Shown: positions 33,103-42,366 of the stretch, piece by piece
Layout: each line of letters starts with the position of its first letter
Position numbering within the stretch: position 1 is the stretch's first letter
Origin: Brenneria goodwinii
GTDB lineage: Bacteria; Pseudomonadota; Gammaproteobacteria; Enterobacterales; Enterobacteriaceae
Reading direction: 5' to 3'
Assembly: GCF_002291445.1 (NCBI RefSeq)
Contig: NZ_CP014137.1
Span: 1 to 64,000 of the forward strand
DNA length: 64,000 nt
The notes under the pieces: generated by a model
What the model was told of the DNA's origin: nothing
The model's input: only the letters and a program-made list of their open reading frames with translations
Databases searched by the model: none
Translations under genes and position numbers: made by a program

Positions 33103-34434
33103 TTATTGGGTATATACCGTCGTCGTATTTTGCTTTTTGAGATACATCGCCAACGCCCCGAACAGCAAAGGCAATGGCAGAAACAGAAAGACATCGCTGA
33201 ACGACCAGTTGGCGGCCAGCATCGCGGAACCGATGCCCGCGCCGCTGATCGCTCCCAGCCGACCGATCCCCGTGGCCCAACTGACGCCGGTCGCACGCAT
33301 GAACGTGGGGTAAAAGTGGGCCGCCAGCGCATAACATCCTGGATTGATGCCGTTGATCGTGAAGCCAAGCAGCAGCACCAGTGAACATAACAACGGCAAT
33401 GTTGGCATGTGCAGGCCTAATAGCAGCGCGCCGCAGGCTCCGCCCAATAGCGTCAGCGCAATGGCCCGGTGTTTCCCCCAGCGATCCATTTCCAGGCCGA
33501 TGCAGAAATTGCCGGCGATGCCGCCTACCTGGAATATGGCACCGATGATGACCGCCTGAGATAACGTCAACCCCGCATCCCTGACCATTAATGGCAGCCA
33601 GCTCGACAGTAAATAAACGCTGAATAAACCGATAAATAGGGTGGCCCAGATAGCCAGCGTGCCGGCGGCATATGGCGCGTGAAAGAGCGATCCGATGGCG
33701 CTTTTCTGCGTGATTCGCGGTTCGGAATTGATGAATCGGGTATTGGCGTCGGCGACCTGGGGAATAAAGCGGTTAAGCAGTCGCGCTAACCGCTGTTGAT
33801 ATCGGGTATGCAGGACCAGAAAACGCATGGACTCGGGTAAATACAGCAGCAGGACGACGGTCAGCATCAGCGGCAGCACGCCACCGGCAAGGAATACCGA
33901 GCGCCAGCCGAACATCTCGATCAGCCGTTCGCTCGCCAGCCCGCCGAGTGCGGCGCCAGTATTAAATCCGCAGTGGATGGCGGTCGACATATGTGAGCGG
34001 CAGCGTTTAGGCGCGTATTCGGCGACCAGCGTCGTGATGTTGGGCATGGCCGCGCCCAGGCCGAGCCCGGTGAGAAAACGAAAGATAATCAGACTGAGCA
34101 GATCCCACGACCAGGCCGAAATCAGGCTGCCGATGCCGAAAAACAACACTGAACCGACAATCAGCGTCTTACGTCCATGGCGATCGGCCAACGGGCCGGA
34201 AATTAATGAGCCGCAGGCCAGTCCTAGCAGTCCGCTCATCATGACCGGGCCTAATTCATGGCGGGAAATTTGCCAGTCATCGATCAAGGCCGGGGCAATA
34301 AAGCCCATGGCGGTCACATCAAAACCGTCGACGGCCAGCGTAATAAAACCCAGAAAGATAATCAGCCATTGCCGTGGGGTAATGGGCTGAGAATCTAAAA
34401 TGGTACTGATATCAATTTGTTTTTGACCAGACAT
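33103..34434 (-). CDS. MFS transporter, aromatic/organic acid:H+ symporter type
   Basis: This 443-residue protein has 12 predicted helices, starting QWLIIFLGFITLAVDGFDVT. The DGFD motif in helix 1 and GPLADRHGRKTLIVGSV between helices 2 and 3 are typical of the AAHS family (PcaK/BenK/MhpT-like). Start MSGQKQ at 34434 has GGAG six bases upstream; longer forms would run into ydiT. It sits between ydiT and fadK, so it probably imports the acid that FadK activates. The substrate cannot be told from sequence. Confidence 0.82.
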   Translation of the reverse strand: MSGQKQIDISTILDSQPITPRQWLIIFLGFITLAVDGFDVTAMGFIAPALIDDWQISRHELGPVMMSGLLGLACGSLISGPLADRHGRKTLIVGSVLFFGIGSLISAWSWDLLSLIIFRFLTGLGLGAAMPNITTLVAEYAPKRCRSHMSTAIHCGFNTGAALGGLASERLIEMFGWRSVFLAGGVLPLMLTVVLLLYLPESMRFLVLHTRYQQRLARLLNRFIPQVADANTRFINSEPRITQKSAIGSLFHAPYAAGTLAIWATLFIGLFSVYLLSSWLPLMVRDAGLTLSQAVIIGAIFQVGGIAGNFCIGLEMDRWGKHRAIALTLLGGACGALLLGLHMPTLPLLCSLVLLLGFTINGINPGCYALAAHFYPTFMRATGVSWATGIGRLGAISGAGIGSAMLAANWSFSDVFLFLPLPLLFGALAMYLKKQNTTTVYTQ

Positions 34435-34523
34435 ACCCATCTCCATTCGTTGTTGTTTCAGTCGATACGTCATGGTGGTGTTTATTGGGTTAACGTCGTG
34501 CAATACGTAGCGGGAGCGGGCCG

Positions 34524-34808
34524 TCAGCCAAAACGGTATTCGATGCCAAACGTACCCTGCGGGTATTCCCACTTCTGGATAATCGAATCACCGCACAGCA
34601 CCCGGCATGTGCCGCACTCCAGACAGCCTGCGTAGTCAAAATGAACATTGCCTTCGGCGTCCTGTTTATACAGGCCGGCGGGGCAGGCGATGACCAGCTT
34701 TCTGAATTGAATCGGATCGGGCGCGTCAACCAGCAGGATATGCGGATTGCTTTCATCAACCCGGAACTTATTGACCCCCAGTTTGATATCGACATTGACA
34801 TTGTTCAT
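34524..34808 (-). CDS. ydiT: FixX/YdiT-type ferredoxin
   Basis: This 94-residue ferredoxin-like protein accompanies FixC. It contains Cys42 (ACPAGLY) and a CLECGTCRVLC block with Cys62, Cys65, Cys68 and Cys72, enough for one [4Fe-4S] cluster. Its start overlaps the end of the fixC-type gene by four bases (34805-34808). In E. coli the orthologue YdiT belongs to the ydiQRST set. In diazotrophs FixX is part of the FixABCX membrane complex. Confidence 0.9.
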   Translation of the reverse strand: MNNVNVDIKLGVNKFRVDESNPHILLVDAPDPIQFRKLVIACPAGLYKQDAEGNVHFDYAGCLECGTCRVLCGDSIIQKWEYPQGTFGIEYRFG

Positions 34809-36094
34809 AGCGCACGTACTCCATTGACCCCATCTTTCAGCAGATTAAGCAGGCCGACCTGTCTGCTGCGGGACCAGATTTTGGCTAAAACGGATTGACC
34901 GGGTTGGCCGTCAATGACGAATAAATCGGACATCAGGTCGGCGGCCATGCGCGGGTATTGGTTGAATAAACGCGGGTTTTCCATAAAGGCCGGCAGCTTG
35001 CGGTAACGATGCATATCCTGCAAAACGAAGCTCTGTTCCAGTTGCCGCCGATAGTCCATCAGGCCGTCGGCGCTGAAATCCTGCGTCTGTTTGGCATTGA
35101 TCGCGGTGATGGCGGCGGCTTCCGCCGAGGCGATAGCCAGATCCATACCGCGTACGGTATAGCCCAGATTCAGGCACAGGCCGGCAGCGTCTCCGACGAT
35201 CATTACGCCATTGCCGACCATCCGGGGCAGCATCGACATTCCGCCTTCCGGCACCATGTGCGCGGAGTATTCCTGCAACGTTCCCCCCTGAATAAGCGGC
35301 CTAATGGTGGGATGTCGCTTAAAATCCTCCAGCATTTGCGGCACGCTTTTATGTGCCTTTTCGACATTTCCCAGCCCACAAACCAGCCCGAGAGAAAGCG
35401 TATCGCGGTTGGTATAAAGGAATCCGCCGCCCAGCAGTCCGTCCGATGGCGAACCGGCAAACAGCCAGGCCGTCCCTTCGCCGGAAGGTAAATTAAAGCG
35501 GTCTTCCAACTGTGATTGCGGCAGTGAGATCAGCTCTTTAACGCCAACCGCCAAGTGGTGTGGAGAAGGCGGCGGCACCAGACCGATATCGCGGCCAAGC
35601 AGGGAGTTGACGCCATCAGCCAGGATGACGATATTGGCCGCCAGCGTATCCTCGCCCGCCTGTACGCCGGTGATCCTGTCGCCCTCTTTAAGCAGGGCGT
35701 CAACCCGGACGCCGGCAATAAACTGCGCGCCCGCGCCTTCCGCTTTTTCCATCAGCCACCGGTCAAACTCGCTGCGCAATACCGTGTAGGAGTTTTGCAG
35801 CGGCTGGTCTGACCGCTCGGTATGAAAGTCCAGCGTGACGGCGCTTTCCGCGGTTAAAAATGAAACTTTTTCCCGCGTGACTTTTCTTTCAACCGGCGCT
35901 TCCCGCGCAAAGCCGGGCATGATTTTTTCCAGACTGTGGGCATAAAGACGCCCGCCGGTCATGTTTTTACTGCCGGCCGCGTTGCCGCGTTCTATCACCA
36001 GAACATCCAGCCCGGCTTTAGCCATCACGTAGCTGGCGATGCATCCGGCGACGCCCGCCCCGACCACGATGGCATCGAATTTTTCTTCCGACAT
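34805..36094 (-). CDS. ydiS: FixC/YdiS-type flavoprotein (ETF:quinone oxidoreductase-like)
   Basis: This 429-residue FAD protein has the N-terminal dinucleotide fold FDAIVVGAGVAGCIASYVMA and a conserved GSKNMTGGRLYAHSLEK. A C-terminal VGDAAGLCLNLGYTVRGMD binds FAD. It is the ETF dehydrogenase-like component that accepts electrons from FixAB and passes them to quinone. The gene overlaps ydiT by four bases and follows the FixB gene by 51 bp. Length and motifs are intact. Confidence 0.92.
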   Translation of the reverse strand: MSEEKFDAIVVGAGVAGCIASYVMAKAGLDVLVIERGNAAGSKNMTGGRLYAHSLEKIMPGFAREAPVERKVTREKVSFLTAESAVTLDFHTERSDQPLQNSYTVLRSEFDRWLMEKAEGAGAQFIAGVRVDALLKEGDRITGVQAGEDTLAANIVILADGVNSLLGRDIGLVPPPSPHHLAVGVKELISLPQSQLEDRFNLPSGEGTAWLFAGSPSDGLLGGGFLYTNRDTLSLGLVCGLGNVEKAHKSVPQMLEDFKRHPTIRPLIQGGTLQEYSAHMVPEGGMSMLPRMVGNGVMIVGDAAGLCLNLGYTVRGMDLAIASAEAAAITAINAKQTQDFSADGLMDYRRQLEQSFVLQDMHRYRKLPAFMENPRLFNQYPRMAADLMSDLFVIDGQPGQSVLAKIWSRSRQVGLLNLLKDGVNGVRAL

Positions 36095-36145
36095 GGGTTT
36101 TGCTCCCTGGCCCGCGACCGTTTTTATACGAGCGGACTCTTATTA

Positions 36146-37108
36146 TTAGCGGCTTAGCCGTTCAATTAAGGCTGGTACGACCTTATAGATATCCCCGACC
36201 AGGCCATAGTCGGCGTACTGAAAAATGGGGGCGTTTTTGTCTTTGTTGACGGCGACGATGGTTTTGGCGCCGTTTCCGCCGACCATATGTTGAATCTGCC
36301 CGGAAATGCCGAGCGCCAGATAGAGATCGGATTTCAGCAATACGCCGGAAACGCCGATATAGCGTTCGCGCTCCATCCAATGTTCGCCTTCGGCGATTGG
36401 CCGCGAACAGCCCACTTCGGCCTGAAGACGCGCCGCCAGATCCTGCACCATGCGCAGATCGTTCTGCGCCGCCAGGCCTCGCCCGATGCCCACCACGCGT
36501 TTGGCTTTACTCAGGTCTACGCTGCTGGCGGGTTTTCCCCGCCGTTCCAGGCAAACTATTTCCTGCCGGGGCGTGATGTAGCCTTTCTCTGTCACCGGAC
36601 AGGCGTGCGGCGTATTTTCCGGCAATGGTTCAAACACGCCGGGAGAGACGGTGGCGATAACCAGCGGCGTGTCGATGCGTTCCCGGCCAAAGGCCAATCC
36701 GCCGTACATCCGGTGTTCGGCGCAGATCCCGCCGGATTCGATACTCAGGGCGGTGACATCGTTAACCAGCGCGGCATCGAGCTGGATACTCAGTCTGGCG
36801 CCCAGCGCCTTACCGCGTTTGGTGGCGGCCAACAGGATGAGCGTGGCCGGTCGTGGATTGGTTTGCTCAAGCGTATGATTTATCGTCGCGGCAATGGTTT
36901 CCGCATAATTTTCTATCCGCTGTAGCGCCGGCATCTCGCCCAGCCAGTACAGGGTATCCGCCGCGCCCAGTCGCCGAATATGTTCGACGCCGTCGGCGTT
37001 GACCGCCAGCGCCGTAACCTGTTCTCCCAACTGGCGGGCGCCGGCCAGCAGTTCGGCATAGCGATCGTTCTTATCGCTGAACACCCATATGTTAGTCAGT
37101 TTATTCAT
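36146..37108 (-). CDS. ydiR: FixB/YdiR-type electron transfer flavoprotein alpha subunit
   Basis: This 320-residue ETF alpha-type subunit carries the C-terminal FAD-binding signature, here VLLKSDLYLALGISGQIQHM and AKTIVAVNKDKNAPIFQYAD. The N-terminal domain has NIWVFSDKNDRYAELLAGAR. It pairs with the FixA-type subunit encoded 13 bp upstream to carry electrons from the acyl-CoA dehydrogenase. In bifurcating Fix systems FixAB splits electrons between ferredoxin and quinone; whether this one bifurcates is not decided by the sequence read here. Confidence 0.92.
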   Translation of the reverse strand: MNKLTNIWVFSDKNDRYAELLAGARQLGEQVTALAVNADGVEHIRRLGAADTLYWLGEMPALQRIENYAETIAATINHTLEQTNPRPATLILLAATKRGKALGARLSIQLDAALVNDVTALSIESGGICAEHRMYGGLAFGRERIDTPLVIATVSPGVFEPLPENTPHACPVTEKGYITPRQEIVCLERRGKPASSVDLSKAKRVVGIGRGLAAQNDLRMVQDLAARLQAEVGCSRPIAEGEHWMERERYIGVSGVLLKSDLYLALGISGQIQHMVGGNGAKTIVAVNKDKNAPIFQYADYGLVGDIYKVVPALIERLSR

Positions 37109-37121
37109 GGCGGTTTCCTCT

Positions 37122-37886
37122 CTAGTTCAGCGCCTTACTCAGGTAGTCGGCCAGTTGGCTGATGCTTTCGGGTGAGTCATCTTCAATAATGATGTGTTTG
37201 CGCGCAGTCTGGGCCGGCGCAAAGACGCTGACCAGTTCGCTGTGCGGGGGCGAGGGCGTCCAACCGATGTCGTCCGGGCGCCATTGCGTCACCGGCTTTT
37301 TCCCCGCGCCCAGAATGGCTTTCATTGAAGGGATCTTCGGCACGTTAATATCGGAGGTGACGCACAGCACGGCCGGCAGCGGGATTTCCAGCACTTCCAC
37401 TTCATCTTCCAGCGAGCGCTCGACCCTGACGCGGTTTTCCGTCACCGCAATCGCGCTGACGGCATTCAGGGTAGGCAACTGAAGCATTTCCCCCACCAGC
37501 AGACCGACCTGTTGGGCATACATATCGCCGGAACCTTCGCCGAATAGCATCAGATCGAATTCGATCTTGCCGGCGGCGGCGGCCAGCGCCTGCGCGGTGT
37601 CGTAAGGCAGGGCGCGTTCCAGACGTTCGTCCTGCACCAGATAAAGCTCGTCGGGGCCGCGGGATAGTAGATCCTTGCGAATTTTGGAGTTTTCCAGCAG
37701 TTTGCCGCCGACGCTGAGCGCGGCGATCCGATCGCCAGCGCCGGCGAGCTGAGCCGCCGCTTCCAGCGCATTCAGATCGAACTGGCTGATCTTGGCGCCG
37801 ACGCGATCAAAATTCAGCGTTCTCTCAGGTGTGATCACTATGTCCTGTTCTTCGGGCACCAGCTTGCAACAGGTGATGATTTTCAT
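37122..37886 (-). CDS. ydiQ: FixA/YdiQ-type electron transfer flavoprotein beta subunit
   Basis: This 254-residue ETF beta-type subunit begins MKIITCCKLVPEEQDIVITP, as in FixA/YdiQ. It carries the nucleotide-binding segment FDLMLFGEGSGDMYAQQVGL and the signature VLCVTSDINVPKIPSMKAIL. It lies 8 bp after the acyl-CoA dehydrogenase gene and 13 bp before ydiR, so dehydrogenase, FixA and FixB are co-translated. The operon order ydiO-Q-R-S-T is as in E. coli. Confidence 0.92.
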   Translation of the reverse strand: MKIITCCKLVPEEQDIVITPERTLNFDRVGAKISQFDLNALEAAAQLAGAGDRIAALSVGGKLLENSKIRKDLLSRGPDELYLVQDERLERALPYDTAQALAAAAGKIEFDLMLFGEGSGDMYAQQVGLLVGEMLQLPTLNAVSAIAVTENRVRVERSLEDEVEVLEIPLPAVLCVTSDINVPKIPSMKAILGAGKKPVTQWRPDDIGWTPSPPHSELVSVFAPAQTARKHIIIEDDSPESISQLADYLSKALN

Positions 37887-37894
37887 TATTCCCC

Positions 37895-39043
37895 CTATCG
37901 GCTTTCGTACTGTTTCAGGATCTGGCGGGCGGAGATATACACCATGATTTCATCGGTGCCTCCGCCAATGCGATTTACCCTGGTATCCCGCCAGAATCGG
38001 GAAATACGGCTGTCGTCGGTGTAGCCCAGACCGCCCATGATTTGCATGGCGTCGTCGATCACCTCGCAGGCAGATTGCGCGCAGTAAATCTTGCACATCG
38101 GCGAGGAAAGACGCATGGGTAGGCCGCTGTCGCACTCCCAGGCCACCCGGTATACGAAGTTCTTCATGTTCTGGATTTTGATGGCCATCTGGGTGAGTTT
38201 GAGTTGGATCATCTGGAACTGGCCGATGGGTTTGCCGAACTGGATACGCTGATTGGCGTAGCGGGCGGCATCTTCAAAAGCGCACTCGGCAACGCCGAGA
38301 GAGTGTGCGGCGATAACCAGACGCTCAATCTCAAAGTTTTCCATCATATGGATGAAGCCGTAACCTTCGCGGCCCACCATATCGCTTTCCTCCACTTCCA
38401 CGTTATCGAGGAAAACCTCGCAATTGCTGACCATATGCCAGCCGACTTTGTGCAGATCGTTGCGTTTTACGCCGGGAGCGTTGGGATCCAGCCACCATAA
38501 GGTAAAGCAGCGTTTGGGATCGTCCGGTTCGGGATTGCGCGCCAGCACCAGCATGTAAGGGTAGTTTTTGGCGCCGGTAATAAAGGTTTTTTGTCCGTTC
38601 AGGTAAACCTTGCCGTTTTTGCGCGTGTAGGTGGTGGCAATGCGGTTATTGTCTGAACCAGCCTGCGGTTCGGTAAAGGCCAGCGAGTAGGCGGGAATAC
38701 CCGACAGACCAATTTCGGCCGTTTTCGCCAGCTGTTCCGGGCTGCCGAAGCGCTGCATATTATGAATGCACTGGCCTTCGGTCATGATGTAGGCGGGCGC
38801 GCCCATCCGCGCGATTTCCTCCAGCACCAACACCTGGGTCAGCATATCGGCGGGAACGCCGCCCAGCTCCTCAGGGATCCCTAAAAGACCGATGCCGCTT
38901 TCCGCCAATGCGGAAAAGAACTCATGGGGAAACTTGCGCGTTTCATCGCAGGTTTTGAAATATTCTTCAGGAAAATCGCGGCTGATAAGCTCGCGGATAC
39001 TGGCGAGCAGCAGTTCCTGTTCTTCGGTTAGCAAAAAGTCCAT
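37895..39043 (-). CDS. ydiO: acyl-CoA dehydrogenase, YdiO/CaiA type
   Basis: This 382-residue FAD acyl-CoA dehydrogenase starts MDFLLTEEQELLLASIRELI, nearly as in E. coli YdiO. It has AFTEPQAGSDNN and YLNGQKTFITGAKNYPYMLV in the FAD domain. The C-terminal GGLGYTDDSRISRFWRDTRV and GGGTDEIMVYISARQIL contain the substrate-site region. It is the first gene of the leftward operon and passes electrons to the FixAB subunits encoded next to it. CaiA is a related but less similar possibility. Confidence 0.9.
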   Translation of the reverse strand: MDFLLTEEQELLLASIRELISRDFPEEYFKTCDETRKFPHEFFSALAESGIGLLGIPEELGGVPADMLTQVLVLEEIARMGAPAYIMTEGQCIHNMQRFGSPEQLAKTAEIGLSGIPAYSLAFTEPQAGSDNNRIATTYTRKNGKVYLNGQKTFITGAKNYPYMLVLARNPEPDDPKRCFTLWWLDPNAPGVKRNDLHKVGWHMVSNCEVFLDNVEVEESDMVGREGYGFIHMMENFEIERLVIAAHSLGVAECAFEDAARYANQRIQFGKPIGQFQMIQLKLTQMAIKIQNMKNFVYRVAWECDSGLPMRLSSPMCKIYCAQSACEVIDDAMQIMGGLGYTDDSRISRFWRDTRVNRIGGGTDEIMVYISARQILKQYESR

Positions 39044-39730
39044 GATTGCTCCTGATTATTACTGGCCTGGAAGTCCATAACGTCTCCTCATTAAAGGCTG
39101 TCGTGGGATATATTCCCTTTATCATTTTCAATGAATATTTTTTTTCGGTATTGCCGTTATTCATTGAATACTGTTATTTATGGCGATGGATATTTTTAGT
39201 GGGTTTTTAATGGTTTTATTTTCTGGTACCCGGCGAGCATAGAATAACTATTGTCGCTTAGATATAGACAATCATGACAATTACTTGGACAAAATAGACA
39301 TTTCTTTTTTTATGAGATAAGGGATATAGATCATTGCTGTGAATTTTAATTATATTGATTAACATTGATTTAACCTTATATGGCGTAAATACACATTGCT
39401 AATAAATATTGATCTCTCTCGCAAAAACAGGAATGAATCATAAAAATAAATATTTAATATAAAAGTGTTTATTTTATAAATTATTGTTTTTTAATTATTT
39501 TTATTTTGTTTCCTCTAGGGCGTTTATCGCAATGTTCGATTTGTCCTGTGATTAGTTGAAAATGTCAATGTTTAAATGATGCATCCTGTTCCTATAATCT
39601 GATTATCGCCAACCATGCAGCGAATTATTTACAGAGAATAAAATCCTCGCAATGCGTGGAAACGATTAAATACCAATTTAATCACCATCATAACTTTCGT
39701 ATTCACTCAATGATAAATAGAAGGTGGTAT
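39044..39730. promoter_or_regulatory. AT-rich divergent control region between the two acyl-CoA operons
   Basis: This 687-base gap has no gene and is far more AT-rich than its surroundings. It must drive the leftward ydi-type operon and the rightward acyl-CoA dehydrogenase operon. A 10-bp-spaced direct repeat lies at 39354-39374. Weak half-sites for CRP (TGTGA near 39339) and FNR (TTGAT) are present, but neither is a good complete match. Confidence 0.55.
39354..39374 (+). promoter_or_regulatory. direct repeat, candidate AraC-family operator
   Basis: ATTGATTAAC is followed at once by ATTGATTTAAC, a direct repeat with one-helical-turn spacing. AraC-type proteins bind direct repeats, and an AraC regulator is encoded at the end of the rightward gene group. 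The link is inference. Confidence 0.4.
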
Positions 39731-40897
39731 ATGGCCATATTATCGCAACAAGAACTGGATGCCTTGAAGAAAAAAGTCCGTAGAGTGACAGAAACCGATC
39801 TGGAAGAATTGCAACTGGAAGTGGAAAGAACCAATGTCTTTCCTGAAGCCTATTATGATGTGTGCCGTAAAAATGATTTATTCCGCCTGGCTATCCCCGA
39901 AGAATATGGCGGCCTGGGACTGAATTGCGAACAGTTTTTCTCGGTTATGGAAGAGTTCTGCCGCGGGCCGGGCGGTATGCGAATGAATTTGCATCATGCC
40001 AACGGTCTGAACTGGCGCATCCTGCGCGATCACGGCGCGGAAGATTTAAAGGCCCGCTGGCTGCCGTTACTGGCGAATAAAGACGCCTACATCAACTTCG
40101 CGTTAACTGAGGCCGGCTGCGGTTCCGGGGCGGATATTCGCACCACCGCGGTCAGGAAAGGCGACAAATATGTCCTTAACGGCTCAAAAACACTGATCTC
40201 CCACACCGACATCTCCGATGCCAGCTATGTCATTGCCGTCACGGATGAAAATAAACGCAAAAAAGGCGGTCTGACCGCCTTCCTGATCGAAACCAACACT
40301 CCCGGTTATTACATCGATCCCATGCCGCACATGATGGGATGCCGCGGCGCGGGCCACGCCTATCTGCGCTTTGAGAACTGCGAGGTTCCCGCACACAACA
40401 TTATGGGGAAAGAGGGCGACGGGCTGGATATTTTCATGGATGCGCTGGCGCACTCCCGCGCCATGATCGCCGTCACCTGTCTGGGCATGTCCCAACGCTT
40501 TCTGGAACTCGCCATCGCGCGGGCCAAAGATCGCGTGACGTTCGGTAAACCGCTGGCCGCGCGCCAGGCCATCCAGCAGACCCTTGCCGACATGGGAACG
40601 CAGGTCCATGCGCTGCGGGTGATGTTGCAGGACTGCGCCAGAAAATTCGATCGCGGCGAGGATATCGAAATGGTCTCCGCCATGTGCAAGCTGCACGGCA
40701 TTGATACCGTCCGTACCGTATCGGATGGCTGCCTGGAGATCTTCGGGGGAATCGGGTATTTCGAGGATAACCCCTACGGACCGGTCGAAAGAATGTACCG
40801 CGATGCCAGAGCGTTATGGTTTGAAGAAGGGCCGCGTACCGTTCAGCGCCTGACGATTGCCCGCCCGCTGATTGCCAGCGCCGGCGTTATTGCGTGA
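39731..40897 (+). CDS. second acyl-CoA dehydrogenase
   Basis: This 388-residue FAD acyl-CoA dehydrogenase starts MAILSQQELDALKKKVR at 39731, after AAGGTGG; an open frame from 39656 would add 25 unlikely residues. It contains FALTEAGCGSGADIRTTAV, YVLNGSKTLISHTDISDA, and a C-terminal GGIGYFEDNPYGPVERMYRD. It differs clearly from the YdiO-type enzyme across the divergent promoter, so the two probably act on different acyl-CoA intermediates. No ETF genes follow it, so it may use the Fix proteins encoded in the leftward operon. Confidence 0.85.
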   Translation: MAILSQQELDALKKKVRRVTETDLEELQLEVERTNVFPEAYYDVCRKNDLFRLAIPEEYGGLGLNCEQFFSVMEEFCRGPGGMRMNLHHANGLNWRILRDHGAEDLKARWLPLLANKDAYINFALTEAGCGSGADIRTTAVRKGDKYVLNGSKTLISHTDISDASYVIAVTDENKRKKGGLTAFLIETNTPGYYIDPMPHMMGCRGAGHAYLRFENCEVPAHNIMGKEGDGLDIFMDALAHSRAMIAVTCLGMSQRFLELAIARAKDRVTFGKPLAARQAIQQTLADMGTQVHALRVMLQDCARKFDRGEDIEMVSAMCKLHGIDTVRTVSDGCLEIFGGIGYFEDNPYGPVERMYRDARALWFEEGPRTVQRLTIARPLIASAGVIA

Positions 40898-40994
40898 TGC
40901 CTCGCTAGCAGCGTCATCATCACCGATCACAATGGCTGCATCTCTTGGCGTCATCGCTGGTGTAGCCATTTTCGTTTTATCGCGGGAGTGGCAT

Positions 40995-42311
40995 ATGAGT
41001 ACATCAATTGGTAATACACGCTGGAACATCGTGGTTCTGCTGATCATTGATTATTTTGTCATGTTTGTCGCCAGAAGCAGTATGTCCATGTGCGGGCCGG
41101 CGTTAATGCAGCAGTATGGTTGGAACGCAACGGAGTTCGGTTGGGTGTCCACCGCCTTTTTTATCGGCTATGCCGTAACCATGTTGCCCGCCGGCGCGCT
41201 GGCCGATCGCTTTGGCGGTGGCGTCGTGCTGGTGACCGGCACCCTGTGGTGGGCGCTGTTCACATTTTTAACCCCCTTTGGCTCGACGTTGGGGATAATG
41301 ATGTTGCTGCGTATTCTGGTGGGCATCGGGCAGGGCGTACTGGTGCCGGCGAATTTCTCACTGCTGGCCAACTGGGTGCCGAAAAATGAATCCGGCAAGG
41401 CCACCGGATTATTGCAGGTAGGCTGTCCGGCGGGCATTGCCGCTTCGATGGTGTTTTCCGCCTGGATTATCCAAACCTGGGGCTGGCAAATGGCGTTTTA
41501 TGTCGTTTCCCTGCCGGGCATCCTGTGGTGCCTTATCTGGTGGCGGTTAGGTAAAAATCGGCCGGAGCAGCATCCCCATATCACGCCTGCCGAGTTGTCT
41601 TATATTCAGGCCGGGCAAAAGATCGCCCCACCAGCCGGCGTTTCATCAAGCAACACGGACGGCGTACCGGTACTCAGTAAGCGCGATATTTTTTCCACGC
41701 CCTCGGTCTGGGGATGTTCGCTGTGCTATTTCTGCACCAACTATCTTTTCTTTCTGTTTATGACCTGGCTGCCCACCTATTTTGCCATGGGACGGGGGAT
41801 TGACCTGAAGCAGAGTGCGATTTACTCCATGCTGCCTTATCTGGTGGCGATTTTCGCTTATCCGCTGGGCGGTCTGGTGGCTGATAGCGCTTCTCAGCGC
41901 TTCGGGCAAAATTTCGGCAGGAAACTATCGCCGATTCTCGGGCTGCTGCTGGCCGGGCTGTTTTTAATTCTGGGCACGCGCGCCGGCAGCCTGTGGAGCG
42001 CCGCCGGATTGATCTCCGCTTCCAACTTCTTTTTGTGTTTTACCATGGCATCGCATTTCTCTATTCCTATGGTTTTTTCCCAGAAAAATACCGGCGTACT
42101 GGTGGGGCTGAACGGCGTGTTTGGCACGGCCGCCGGCATTCTTTCGCCGGTATTTTCCGGTTTGATCATTGATATCACAGGCAAATATGAATACGCCCTG
42201 TACCTCGGCGCGACGGTCGCCATCGTCGGCGCGCTGATCATTCTGATGGTGCGTATTCAGCCAATCGAAAAAAGGGATCATCCGGTGGTTCATCAAACGC
42301 TGAGAATGTAA
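40995..42311 (+). CDS. MFS transporter, anion:cation symporter type
   Basis: This 438-residue membrane protein has 12 predicted helices. MSTSIGNTRWNIVVLLIIDY opens it, and ALADRFGGGVVLVTGTLWW lies between helices 2 and 3, typical of the ACS family that carries organic anions such as hexuronates, glucarate or tricarballylate. Start ATG 40995 follows CGGGAG; a longer frame from 40872 overlaps the dehydrogenase. It lies between a dehydrogenase and a CoA-transferase gene, so the cargo is probably the acid they metabolise. Confidence 0.83.
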   Translation: MSTSIGNTRWNIVVLLIIDYFVMFVARSSMSMCGPALMQQYGWNATEFGWVSTAFFIGYAVTMLPAGALADRFGGGVVLVTGTLWWALFTFLTPFGSTLGIMMLLRILVGIGQGVLVPANFSLLANWVPKNESGKATGLLQVGCPAGIAASMVFSAWIIQTWGWQMAFYVVSLPGILWCLIWWRLGKNRPEQHPHITPAELSYIQAGQKIAPPAGVSSSNTDGVPVLSKRDIFSTPSVWGCSLCYFCTNYLFFLFMTWLPTYFAMGRGIDLKQSAIYSMLPYLVAIFAYPLGGLVADSASQRFGQNFGRKLSPILGLLLAGLFLILGTRAGSLWSAAGLISASNFFLCFTMASHFSIPMVFSQKNTGVLVGLNGVFGTAAGILSPVFSGLIIDITGKYEYALYLGATVAIVGALIILMVRIQPIEKRDHPVVHQTLRM

Positions 42312-42366
42312 CTTTTTGATATTTTAATAAAATCCAGATTATCTACTGAGTGAAGGAGTAAATATC

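Noticed and set aside
39339..39370. CRP or FNR site in the divergent acyl-CoA promoter region
   Set aside because: Only half-sites match (TGTGA, TTGAT); no full palindrome.
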